The position numbers were made by a program, and so were the translations under genes. Below, piece by piece: positions 26,801 through 33,793 of a DNA stretch of 64,000 nt. Each line of letters opens with the position of its first letter. Position 1 is the stretch's first letter. This stretch comes from Cellulomonas sp. HZM (GTDB lineage: Bacteria; Actinomycetota; Actinomycetes; Actinomycetales; Cellulomonadaceae), in contig NZ_JEOE01000009.1 in NCBI RefSeq assembly GCF_000708885.1, positions 50,907 through 114,906 of the forward strand, given 5' to 3'. The notes under the pieces are model-generated. The model was not told where the DNA came from, searched no databases, and saw only the letters and a program-made list of their open reading frames with translations.

Positions 26801-27064
26801 GCGGCGGGCAGCGTCAAGGTCAGCGGGACCGCGAAGGTCGGCCGCACGCTGAAGGTGAAGGCGGGCACGTGGTCGCCGACGCCGAAGCTGGCCTACCAGT
26901 GGTACGCCGACGGCAAGAAGATCTCGGGCGCCGCGAAGTCGTCGCTCACGCTCTCGACGAAGCTCGCGGGCAAGCGCATCACGGTCAAGGTGACCGGCAC
27001 CAAGGCCGGGTACACGACCGTAAGCAAGACCTCCGCGCGCACGGCGAAGGTCGCGCGTCGGTGA
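23846..27064 (+). CDS. Secreted purple-acid-phosphatase-like metallophosphoesterase with Ig-like repeats
   Basis: 1072 aa. Signal peptide 1-33 (ends APAQA-A); a galactose-binding-like N-terminal domain; an FnIII-type purple acid phosphatase domain (VYRVGDATDGWSQTYDFRT); and a calcineurin-type catalytic domain with FFGDPQIG, SAGDQVN, NGNHDVG, FHHSIYS and GHDHVYTRSY, all metal ligands present. A DUF5011/HYR-like domain is followed by about four Ig-like repeats of 85-90 aa (VPGTVSVQGTAKVGSTLTAS, AAGSVKVSGTAKVGRTLKVK and relatives) ending in a basic tail. It probably releases phosphate from extracellular phosphoesters. GGAGG lies 13 bp before ATG 23846. Confidence 0.9.
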   Translation: MHITLSRRRARAALATTLLAALAAAPLVAAPAQAAVTLPSSLLDSSSTWAYSDDGTDPAAGSSDRLVWTKDGFADSAWKHAAGPFGAKNGKATGLGASFPVSTLLTQYLAGTTTDVPTFHFRSSFSLTADQLAHVRALTASVTYDDAIQVFVNGTKVAGFVDDRVEAADESQRNLVYAGNSGGDPVSSSFTIPASALHAGANTVAVALFQDRATSSDIYLDWTSLAPVQSAAVSDLVMTVGADESKRNLAWYTDLDVAQVAQVARAQDVVDGVFPADKAVTVPSSGGVTTSGAYNHFATISGLEPSTAYVYRVGDATDGWSQTYDFRTQAFTGDFGFLFFGDPQIGASGNVANDKAGWQSTLDVAQATYPDSELLFSAGDQVNTAGDESQYDAFLSPDQLREIPLVATNGNHDVGSKAYNQHYNVPNVDLTAGAGTATSAGGDYWFRYKDVLFLDINSNSSDIASHQAFLQKVVAEQGASARWKVLAFHHSIYSVAAHASDGDILNLRGKLPQIISDLGIDLVLQGHDHVYTRSYLVNDGQMADATEVAGQRTVEAAPGDVLYVTANSSSGSKYYDVTLPNAWFASVINQEKVRNYSQVQVTGDSITVRTLRSQANGTSKPVNSVVDEVTLERKDVTAPTLTVPADVSIPVDGAFDALAGVSAADAHDGDLTSAVTVTGTVDTATLGAYPLTYSVRDAAGNVTTKQRTVTVVAGRITQVVAPAVTGSGHVGEVLTASAGQWSPAATTTVQWVREGRPIAGATGLTYTPVAADLGHELSVLVTASRTSYGTVATRSESVKVAAGVLVPGTVSVQGTAKVGSTLTASAAPWSPAATLGYSWTVDGAVVPGATGSTFALTAARAGHRVAVQVTGSADGYATASVSSAAVLVAPGTLTAGSLKVSGTTSGKAKVGVRLTATSGAWSPAVWLGFQWLVDGKKVPDATSSSYTPTAGQVGHRVQVAVTGTLAGYAPRTVTSASLVVAPGTIAAGSVKVSGTAKVGRTLKVKAGTWSPTPKLAYQWYADGKKISGAAKSSLTLSTKLAGKRITVKVTGTKAGYTTVSKTSARTAKVARR

Positions 27065-27735
27065 CGTCCCGCACCAGGTCGGCGGGGTCGGGGACGGTTC
27101 GTCGTCCCCGACCCCGCCGGGCCGTCTCCCCGCTCCGTGCCGGGCTGGGTCTCGCGCTCGTCGCGGGGGTCGCGGCCGGGTGCTCGTCGGGTTCCGCGGC
27201 GGGTCCGGGTCCGACGAGCGGGACGACCGCGGTCGCGGCGGTGCCGGGGGCCACGACGTCCGCAGCGCCGGTGCTTGCGCCGGTCGACGTCCCATCCGGG
27301 CTCACGCTCGAGGTCGTCGGGACGGACGACGACTCGTCGAAGGTGCTCGCCGCCGCGGTGGACGGGTTCGCGGCGGCGCACGGCGCGCACGTGGTCCACC
27401 GCGAAGCGGGCGACGACGTCGAGGGCGCGGTGGACGCCGCGACCGCAGCGGCGCCGGACCTCGTCGTCGGCCTCGGCGCGGACGTCGTCGACGGCCTCGA
27501 CCCGGTGTCGGCGCAGCACCTCGACCAGCAGTACCTCGTGCTCGGTGCCCAGCTCCCCGAGCCGACCGAGAACGTCACCGCCGTGGTGTGGACCGGCGCG
27601 ACGTCCAGGGGCTCCGCGGCGGCCGCCGACGGGCCGTTGACGGCGGTCACCGTCGCCCGTGCAGAGCAGGCCGTCGCCGCGGGTGTCGACCGGTGGCTCA
27701 CGGAGGGCTCGGGCTCGGTCGTCGACCTGGGCTGA
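27061..27735 (+). CDS. BMP-family-like lipoprotein
   Basis: 224 aa. Lipobox AAGC gives a lipoprotein after a basic N-terminus. The mature domain (VVGTDDDSSKVLAAAVDGFA, PDLVVGLGADVVDGLD, QHLDQQYLVLGAQLPEPTEN) resembles the PBP1/BMP purine-nucleoside-binding lipoproteins but is only about half their size, so a complete ligand-binding fold is doubtful. GTG overlaps the phosphatase stop (GTGA), so the two are co-translated. Confidence 0.7.
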   Translation: MTSRTRSAGSGTVRRPRPRRAVSPLRAGLGLALVAGVAAGCSSGSAAGPGPTSGTTAVAAVPGATTSAAPVLAPVDVPSGLTLEVVGTDDDSSKVLAAAVDGFAAAHGAHVVHREAGDDVEGAVDAATAAAPDLVVGLGADVVDGLDPVSAQHLDQQYLVLGAQLPEPTENVTAVVWTGATSRGSAAAADGPLTAVTVARAEQAVAAGVDRWLTEGSGSVVDLG

Positions 27736-27755
27736 CCTGAGCTGACCAGCTCAGG
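27736..27755 (+). terminator. Hairpin terminator after the phosphatase/lipoprotein operon
   Basis: CCTGAGCT-GACC-AGCTCAGG, a perfect 8-bp stem with a 4-nt loop, begins directly after the stop codon of the lipoprotein gene. Confidence 0.65.
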
Positions 27756-27922
27756 CGGTCGCGCCTACAGGCAGGCGACTTGCGAATCCTTCCGCATCGC
27801 GATCGAGCATCGATCTGGTCGAACATGACGCCGCCGCGTACTGGAACTGGTTGCATGGTCGCCGACGAGTCACGGACGGACGCCGACATCGGCGACGGCG
27901 TACGCGGAGCGGAGGTCGACTG

Positions 27923-28972
27923 ATGCGACGCACCACGCTCATGCCTGCCGCTGTCGTGATGGCGATGGTCACCGCACTCGCTGCCTGCGCCGGAGCCGCG
28001 GCGCCGCCCTCCGACGCATCGGACAGCGAGCTCGCCGCGTCGTTCGGATCGTGCGGTTCGGACGACCCTGGCGAGTCGTCGGGCGCTCAGTCGTTCCTGT
28101 CGACGATCACCAGCTGGCAGCAGGTGACAGCGGTGGAGGACGCGGTGCGTCAAGGCAAGGGCGACCAGCACACCTACCCCGCGACGATGGTGACCACCAG
28201 CGAGAGTCGGATCGAGGTACGGATCCATGACTCGTTCTGGCCAGGCATCGACTGGGCGCTCGCGCACGACGACCCGGTGTGGATCGGCCTCGGCGTCGCC
28301 GGTTTCGATCCGGACACGGTCGGGACGGTCATGGTCCTCACGCCGCAGGACGTGTTCTTCGCCGGCCGCTGCGCCGACGACATCTTCACCAAGCCGGTGC
28401 ACGCCGCCTACGGCGCCGCGACCCGTGACGTCATGACCAGGCTGACCAGCGCGACCACGAAGACGGCGGCCCAGGCCGTCCTCGGCACGACCCCTGTGCC
28501 GACGCCGTCAGACGTGCCGCCGATCCTGGCTCCGGGCGAAGGTCACGACGAGCTGCTGGCGACGCTCACGTCGGTCTCCATCCACGCCACGATCTCGAAG
28601 GCCCTCGGCGTGGGCGAGACGTCGCCCGCACTGTGCACGCACATCGCCGCAGGTTGGTCGGACTGCATCAGCACCGACGACCGGACCGCGACGAAGGGAT
28701 TCGACTTCACCGGGTATGTCGACACCGACGGGAAGCTCGAGTTCTGGCTTCTGGGCGAAGACACCGACGTGACCAAGCCACTCGTCTATCTCGGGACCGT
28801 CCAGCTTCCCATCGAGCGTGACCCCGCCAACCGCAAGAAGATCCCGCCGACTTCGGTCTCCGTCGCCATCGACACCGCCAAGATCTCGATACCCGACGAG
28901 CCGCGCAGCCCGGCGCCCGACATGGCTGATCCCGGCTACATCCACGTGGAGTCCATGACGCCGCAGAGATGA
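27923..28972 (+). CDS. Lipoprotein of unknown function
   Basis: 349 aa. ATG 27923 follows GGAGG; signal peptide with lipobox LAAC. No recognised domain; the sequence is enriched in Asp, Thr and Ser and contains VWIGLGVAGFDPDTVGTVMV and DVMTRLTSATTKTAAQAVLG. Base composition is a little less GC-biased at third positions than its neighbours, which could reflect transfer. Likely surface-attached. No function proposed. Confidence 0.7.
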   Translation: MRRTTLMPAAVVMAMVTALAACAGAAAPPSDASDSELAASFGSCGSDDPGESSGAQSFLSTITSWQQVTAVEDAVRQGKGDQHTYPATMVTTSESRIEVRIHDSFWPGIDWALAHDDPVWIGLGVAGFDPDTVGTVMVLTPQDVFFAGRCADDIFTKPVHAAYGAATRDVMTRLTSATTKTAAQAVLGTTPVPTPSDVPPILAPGEGHDELLATLTSVSIHATISKALGVGETSPALCTHIAAGWSDCISTDDRTATKGFDFTGYVDTDGKLEFWLLGEDTDVTKPLVYLGTVQLPIERDPANRKKIPPTSVSVAIDTAKISIPDEPRSPAPDMADPGYIHVESMTPQR

Positions 28973-28994
28973 GCGGATCCGACGATCGACGCGT

Positions 28995-30353
28995 CTAGCT
29001 CGCTCCCGGTGCGAGCGACGCGACGAACGCCGCGTGGTCCCGTTCGGCGAGGTCCGCGTACGACGACGCGAAGTCGGCGAACGCCTCGTCGGCCGTGCGC
29101 TCCTCGCCCAGGTAGCCCGCGAGCGCGAAACGGTCCCCGGACCGGGCGTGCGCCCGCGCGAGCACCCACGCGCACAGCTGCCCGTACCCGTCGAGGGCGT
29201 CGGGCTGCAGCGTCTCGAGCGTCACGCCGCCCTTCCAGTCGTGCAGCTGCCGCAGGTAGTAGTCACGCTCGACGCCGTCGATGCCGCGCGCACGCTGCCA
29301 CCCGAGCATGAGGTCGCTCGCCGCCTGCATGAGCCGCTGGCCGAGCACCACCCGCTCCCCGTGCTGCTCGAACGTGCACGGCTCGAGGTACGCCTCGAGC
29401 ACAGAGGAGGTCGCCTCCTTCGCCTGCAGGATGATCGCGTCGTCGGCGTCGACCCCCTGCATGAGCAGGATCCAGCACCGCGTGCCGACGCTTCCGACAC
29501 CGACCACCTTCAGCGCGATGTCGACCAGCCGGTAGTGCGCGAGCAGCGTCCGCCTGTCCGGCAGGAGGGTCGCGCGGTAGTCGTCGAGCAGCGTCGTCAG
29601 GACTGCGGTGATCTGCTCCGCGCCGGGGAAGCCGGACAGCGGTTGCACGAGCGGCAGGTCGGGCAGGAAGCGGCGCTCGCCGTCGACGACGGTGGTGAGC
29701 TTCTGCAGGGAGCGCAGCTGCGAGCGGCGGCGCGCCTGCTTGATCGTCGTGGTCGCGACGCCCTGGGCCGTGGACCGGTCGGAGCGCGCGATCCGGATCG
29801 CCTCGTCGACGTCGGCGTGGGAGTACCAGACCTCGAGCTCGGACATCGTCGAGAACCGGAGCATCGCGCGGCGGTACTCGCGTGCGGCCCGGCGCACCAC
29901 GCGACGGCGTGCCTTCGTCGGCAGGTCGATGGCCCGGCCCGCCAGCTCGATGCTCGCGACCAGTCGCTTCACGTCCCACTCGAACGGCCCGGGGTGCGTC
30001 TCGTCGAAGTCGTTGAGGTCGAACAGCAGCCGCCGCTCGGGCGATCCGAACAGCCCGAAGTTCGCGGCGTGCGCGTCGCCGCACAGCTGCACGGACAGCC
30101 CCGAGTGCTCGCTTGCGCCGAGGTCGTCTGCCATCACGAGCGCGGTGCCGCGGTAGAACGCGAACGACGACGCGGCCATGCGCTCGTGCCGCAGCGGCAG
30201 CAGGTCGGCGATCCGGTCGTCCTCCTGGCGCAGCACGAGCCGCACGGGGTCCCGGTCGGCGCGCTGGCCGACCTCCGCGAGCGCCTCGAGGGGGAGCCGC
30301 GTGCGGGCGTCTGCGCCGGCCGCGAGGCGTGCGGCGCGCTCGGGTGTCGTCAT
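28995..30353 (-). CDS. DUF2252 family protein
   Basis: 452 aa of the DUF2252 family, common in actinobacteria and with a distant protein-kinase/aminoglycoside-phosphotransferase-like fold. Segments such as MAASSFAFYRGTALVMADD, LCGDAHAANFGLFGSPERRL, FDLNDFDETHPGPFEWDVKR and VGSVGTRCWILLM are characteristic; LCGDAHAANFG and LNDFDE correspond to the kinase-like catalytic and metal-binding loops. A TACGTT box 7 nt before ATG 30353 suggests a leaderless message. Function unknown. Confidence 0.88.
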   Translation of the reverse strand: MTTPERAARLAAGADARTRLPLEALAEVGQRADRDPVRLVLRQEDDRIADLLPLRHERMAASSFAFYRGTALVMADDLGASEHSGLSVQLCGDAHAANFGLFGSPERRLLFDLNDFDETHPGPFEWDVKRLVASIELAGRAIDLPTKARRRVVRRAAREYRRAMLRFSTMSELEVWYSHADVDEAIRIARSDRSTAQGVATTTIKQARRRSQLRSLQKLTTVVDGERRFLPDLPLVQPLSGFPGAEQITAVLTTLLDDYRATLLPDRRTLLAHYRLVDIALKVVGVGSVGTRCWILLMQGVDADDAIILQAKEATSSVLEAYLEPCTFEQHGERVVLGQRLMQAASDLMLGWQRARGIDGVERDYYLRQLHDWKGGVTLETLQPDALDGYGQLCAWVLARAHARSGDRFALAGYLGEERTADEAFADFASSYADLAERDHAAFVASLAPGAS

Positions 30354-30359
30354 GCGCCG

Positions 30360-30365
30360 AACGTA
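30360..30365 (-). promoter_or_regulatory. Putative -10 box (TACGTT) of the DUF2252 gene
   Basis: Minus strand TACGTT, last T 7 nt before ATG 30353, no ribosome binding site between. Confidence 0.4.
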
Positions 30366-30413
30366 GCCCCGCGCGCTTCTCGCGTCACGCGGCTCGTCGG
30401 GTGAACGCGCAGG

Positions 30414-30965
30414 TCAGGCGCAGCCTCCGGCGGGGGCCACGCGCAGGCCGGTGCCGACGCCGGTGGAGTACGCGAACAGCCCCTGGCGGTTGTCGATGCG
30501 GACGTCGTCGTACCCGGAGCCGACGGCCCGGTCCGCGCGCAGGTGCAGGCGCAGCGTGCGCTCGGTGCCGGCCCCGACGACGGCCCCGGCCACGGGCTCG
30601 CCGCCGTCCGACCAGCCCGCGTGCGACCCGACCCCAGGACCGTCGACGACGTACGCGCCGACGAGGTGCACGCCGTGCGCCCCGACCAGACGCACGTGCT
30701 CGAGGCCGACGCGCTCGCCGGGGTTGATCGGCAGCTCGACCGTGAGGTCGGGCACCGGCACCGCGGGCTGCGCGACGCACAGCGACCCACGGCTCTGCTC
30801 CCACGCGTCCGCGAGCGGGCCGCCGGGGTGGTGCGCGACGAGCAGCCACACGATCCCGCCCGCGCCGAGGGCGGCGGCGGTGAGCGCCGCCACGGAGCGA
30901 CGCCGACTGTGGGGTGCGTGCGGGGCGGCTGGGGTGGCGTGGGGGCTCGGTGCGACGGTCGTCAT
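30414..30965 (-). CDS. Single-pass membrane/exported protein of unknown function
   Basis: 183 aa from ATG 30965, preceded by AGGAGAG. A Pro/His-rich cytosolic start (THATPAAPHAPHS region) is followed by one helix (about 28-47, AALTAAALGAGGIVWLLVA) and a beta-rich extracytoplasmic domain with VGLEHVRLVGAHGVHLVGAY. It resembles other actinobacterial proteins of unknown function that carry a single Ig-like beta-domain. No function proposed. Confidence 0.65.
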   Translation of the reverse strand: MTTVAPSPHATPAAPHAPHSRRRSVAALTAAALGAGGIVWLLVAHHPGGPLADAWEQSRGSLCVAQPAVPVPDLTVELPINPGERVGLEHVRLVGAHGVHLVGAYVVDGPGVGSHAGWSDGGEPVAGAVVGAGTERTLRLHLRADRAVGSGYDDVRIDNRQGLFAYSTGVGTGLRVAPAGGCA

Positions 30966-31055
30966 GGGACTCTCCTGTCCTGGACGCGGCACCTCGCCGC
31001 TGCGGTCAGTGTGGCGGACAGCCGTGACCTGGGGCAATGGCCTCGCCGACGTGGT

Positions 31056-31907
31056 TCACGCCCGGTCGAGGCGGCCCAGCGCCCGACCGGCGGCATCGAT
31101 GAGCACCAGACGGCCGTGCTCGATCGAGGCCCACCGTGCATCGTGTACCCAGGAGTCGACGGGGGCGCCCTCGCACCCGACGAGCGTCGAGAAGCCGCTG
31201 GTCGCGAGGAAGGTGCCGGCGGCGCTCACGGCCCAGCGCCCGCGTACCCGGTTGCAGCCGTCGGAACTCGAGTAGGTCCCGTCCGCCCCGAAGGTCAGGC
31301 CTGGGTCGGTGTCGACGTCGAGGTCGGCGGGCTTCCATGAGCCGACCAGGTCGGCGGCCGTCGCCAGGCGCACGCCCCGGGGCGGCGCGGTCACGCGGTC
31401 GAGCGCTGCCAGCTCCGTCGGCTGCGGCGTCGGGGCCGTCGTGAGCTCGTCGGCGATGTCGTCGTACCCGCCGGGCGCCCCGTCGATGCTGAGCGTCGCG
31501 ACGACCGACCCGTCGGCGGCCCGCAGCTCGGCCCCGTCGTCGACCAGCCGATACGTCGCCGTCCGGTCGAGCCACGGCACGCTCGGACTGTCCAGCGAGC
31601 ACGACGACGACCACCCGAACACGCTCCCGACGAACGCGGTCCCGTCCCCGCGCCACGCCCCCTCGAGAGATCCGCACGCCCGCAGCACGCGCAGGCTCCT
31701 CGCGTCCAGCCGCAGCCACGTGTCCGGCTCCTCGCCCTGCGCGCCGGAAACCCGCCACAGCCCGACGAGCTCCGACGGGTGCTGCCGGGGGGCGGCGGCG
31801 GTGCTGGGTGCTCCGGTCCCGGCCTCGTCCCGCCCCGCACATCCTGCTGCCGTCGCTGCGAGCATCACTGTCGCGGCGACCGCCGCGACCACCCGGTGCA
31901 TCCGCAC
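31056..31907 (-). CDS. Lipoprotein with META-like beta domains
   Basis: 283 aa. Signal peptide with lipobox TAAGC; a Thr/Pro/Ala linker; then two beta-rich units, each with the W-x(8-15)-DG...C layout of META/HslJ-type heat-stable domains (ELVGLWRVSGAQGEEPDTWL, DLVGSWKPADLDVDTDPGLT, DGTYSSSDGCNRVRGRW). The GTG at 31907 is chosen because GGGGGA lies 5 nt before it. Function unknown. Confidence 0.7.
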   Translation of the reverse strand: MRMHRVVAAVAATVMLAATAAGCAGRDEAGTGAPSTAAAPRQHPSELVGLWRVSGAQGEEPDTWLRLDARSLRVLRACGSLEGAWRGDGTAFVGSVFGWSSSCSLDSPSVPWLDRTATYRLVDDGAELRAADGSVVATLSIDGAPGGYDDIADELTTAPTPQPTELAALDRVTAPPRGVRLATAADLVGSWKPADLDVDTDPGLTFGADGTYSSSDGCNRVRGRWAVSAAGTFLATSGFSTLVGCEGAPVDSWVHDARWASIEHGRLVLIDAAGRALGRLDRA

Positions 31908-32044
31908 GTCGTCCCCCTGTCCGGCCGTCGACGTCCGCGTCCGGCTGCCGGGATTGTGTCGCAGACCGCCCGTGTCTTGCAGTGCGTCCCGGCTCGCCGC
32001 GCGTCGCCGGACCGGGCAGCGCAGAGTTGGAGGGACACGACCGG

Positions 32045-32088
32045 CCCGACGAGGGCCCGACGAGGGCCCGACGAGGGCCCGACGAGAG
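32045..32088. repeat. 11-bp tandem repeat in a 5' leader
   Basis: CCCGACGAGGG is repeated three times exactly plus a fourth variant that ends GAGAGG and supplies the ribosome binding site of the small gene at 32096. Copy-number change would alter the leader length. Confidence 0.85.
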
Positions 32089-32095
32089 GACCACC

Positions 32096-32269
32096 ATGAC
32101 CGACGAGACCACCGACCAGTTCGACGGCACGTCGAACGATCCGGTCGAGGCCGACCCGGCCTCGAACCCGCACGCAGAGCGCGGCGAGCAGCCCCCGCAG
32201 GGCCCGACGCAGGAGGACACGCAGCGCAAGATCTACCCGACCGACCCGACGGGCGCCGACCCGGCCTGA
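32096..32269 (+). CDS. Small acidic disordered protein
   Basis: 57 aa, Asp/Glu/Pro/Thr-rich with no recognised domain (DETTDQFDGTSNDPVEADPA), predicted disordered. ATG 32096 has GAGAGGA upstream. A direct 11-bp repeat lies in its leader. No function proposed. Confidence 0.55.
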   Translation: MTDETTDQFDGTSNDPVEADPASNPHAERGEQPPQGPTQEDTQRKIYPTDPTGADPA

Positions 32270-32344
32270 CGGCTCTCGTCGGCTGGTACGTTCCGGGACG
32301 AGCCGGACGAACCTGGTCGCCGGCCGACGAGCAGGGGGTGGCAG

Positions 32345-32845
32345 GTGCGTCGGGTCGTGCTTCTCGTCGGGGTAGCAGTGCTCGCGTCGGCCGGGATCTT
32401 CCACGTTCTCGGCTTGCGGCTGCCGTTCGGCGACGATCACCCGACGCCGACCGCTCAGCAGCAGATGAACGCCGACAATGCGCGCCGCGTGCTCGACGCC
32501 CCGTACGCCGACCGGCTCGCGCTGCCGGCCGACGCCCCGGACCTGCAGTTCATGTTCACCACGCGTGTCACGCGGAACTCGTTCGAGGTCGCGTTCCAGC
32601 AGGCGGGCGGCCTGTTCGTGCTGTGCGACGCCGACGACGACGTCGACTCCGGGTGCGCGACCGACACGGTGACCGTGCTGCGCGACGAGCAGGTCGACGG
32701 CCGTCGCGTGCGCATCGCGCAGGTGGACGCTCGCGCCGCGGATGGGGAGGCGACGAGGACTGAGACCGCCTACTGGCACGACGTCGACCTGGTCCGCGGC
32801 ACCCCGCCCTGGCTCACGACTCTTGGCGGCAGCGCATACCGGTAA
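32345..32845 (+). CDS. Exported protein of unknown function
   Basis: 166 aa starting GTG 32345. One N-terminal helix (4-22) with no lipobox; the rest is an extracytoplasmic beta-rich domain with an Asp-rich strand (DADDDVDSGC). No family recognised. TACGTT at about 32286 may be its promoter. Confidence 0.6.
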   Translation: MRRVVLLVGVAVLASAGIFHVLGLRLPFGDDHPTPTAQQQMNADNARRVLDAPYADRLALPADAPDLQFMFTTRVTRNSFEVAFQQAGGLFVLCDADDDVDSGCATDTVTVLRDEQVDGRRVRIAQVDARAADGEATRTETAYWHDVDLVRGTPPWLTTLGGSAYR

Positions 32846-32851
32846 AGGTAT
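32836..32851 (+). promoter_or_regulatory. Inverted-repeat operator/promoter of the HEPN-MNT operon
   Basis: ATACC-GGTAAA-GGTAT, 10 bp before ATG 32861 and overlapping a TATATT -10-like box at 32849-32854. The downstream HTH-antitoxin may bind here and autoregulate. Confidence 0.5.
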
Positions 32852-32860
32852 ATTGGGGCC

Positions 32861-33370
32861 ATGAACGCTGCGCTGCTCATCAAGGAGGCCCGTGAGCGTG
32901 CCGGCCTCACCCAGGCACAGCTTGCAGCGCGCGCCGGAACCTCCCAGCCGGCCGTTGCTCGCTACGAGAGCGGTTCGACCTCGCCGGCCGTCTCGACCCT
33001 GGAGCGCCTGCTTGCCGCTGCAGGCATGACCCTCGAGGTCTCGGCTCGCCCCGCATCCCGGACGTTGAACGCGCGCACGCACCGCATGGCGAGGCTGCGC
33101 GAGCACCGCTCTGACGTCCTGGCCGCCGCGCGTCGCCACGGGGCGCGCGACGTCCGGGTGTTCGGCTCGGTCGTGCGCGGTGAGGACGGACCGTCGTCCG
33201 ACATCGACCTACTCGTCGCGATGGACGTGGAGCGAGTTGGGCTTCTACCCGCTGACGACCTTCGTCTCGAGCTCGAAGAACTCCTCGGTGAGCACGTGGA
33301 CATCGCCGTCGAGAGCATGCTGGCACCGCACGTCGCTCCGTCCGCGCTCGCCGAGGCCGTCGCGCTGTGA
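32861..33370 (+). CDS. HTH-MNT nucleotidyltransferase antitoxin of a HEPN-MNT system
   Basis: 169 aa with two domains. Residues 1-60 are a XRE-type helix-turn-helix (KEARERAGLTQAQLAARAGT, then SQPAVARYESG). Residues 95-165 are a minimal nucleotidyltransferase with RVFGSVVRGEDGPSSDIDLL, the GSxxRG...DxD catalytic motif. MNT antitoxins such as MntA AMPylate the HEPN toxin; the N-terminal HTH would add DNA binding. The stop overlaps the GTG of hepT (GTGA). Confidence 0.88.
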   Translation: MNAALLIKEARERAGLTQAQLAARAGTSQPAVARYESGSTSPAVSTLERLLAAAGMTLEVSARPASRTLNARTHRMARLREHRSDVLAAARRHGARDVRVFGSVVRGEDGPSSDIDLLVAMDVERVGLLPADDLRLELEELLGEHVDIAVESMLAPHVAPSALAEAVAL

Positions 33371-33738
33371 GCGCCCGGCCGCAGTCGGCGTGGCTCGCGG
33401 ACATCATCGAGGCCGTCGATGCGATCCGTGCTGCGGAGCTCGCGATCGACATGACGGGCGAGGGGATCGACTGCGACGCTCTGGCCGGCATCGTCGCGGA
33501 CGCCCTGACATATCGCGTCATGACGATCGGTGAGGCAGTCAAACATCTGGCCCCGGCTCTCACGAACGCGCGACCGGACGTGCCGTGGTCGAGCATCGCC
33601 CGCATGCGGGACCTCGTCACCCACCACTATCACCGGCGTGATCTGACGGTCATCCGCGCGACGGTGGACGGGCACCTGGAGTCGCTGAGGAGCGCCGTCG
33701 TCGAGCTGCTCGAGCTCGAGCTCGGCCGAGAATCCTGA
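33367..33738 (+). CDS. hepT: HEPN-domain toxin (HepT-like, DUF86)
   Basis: 123-aa all-helical HEPN protein, usual length for HepT/DUF86. The RNase motif RxxxxHxY appears as RDLVTHHY (Arg in MRDLVTHHYHRRD). HEPN toxins cleave RNA and are neutralised by the MNT partner through AMPylation of the Tyr of this motif. Co-translated with the antitoxin gene. Confidence 0.88.
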   Translation: MSARPQSAWLADIIEAVDAIRAAELAIDMTGEGIDCDALAGIVADALTYRVMTIGEAVKHLAPALTNARPDVPWSSIARMRDLVTHHYHRRDLTVIRATVDGHLESLRSAVVELLELELGRES

Positions 33739-33793
33739 CCGGTCCGAGGAACCGCCTGCCGGAGCCGACCGGCGACTGTGCGCGCGTTCCGGA

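Noticed and set aside
23717..27295. 1192-codon minus-strand open frame
   Set aside because: Antisense shadow of the phosphatase; composition is His/Arg/Val-rich and has no domain.
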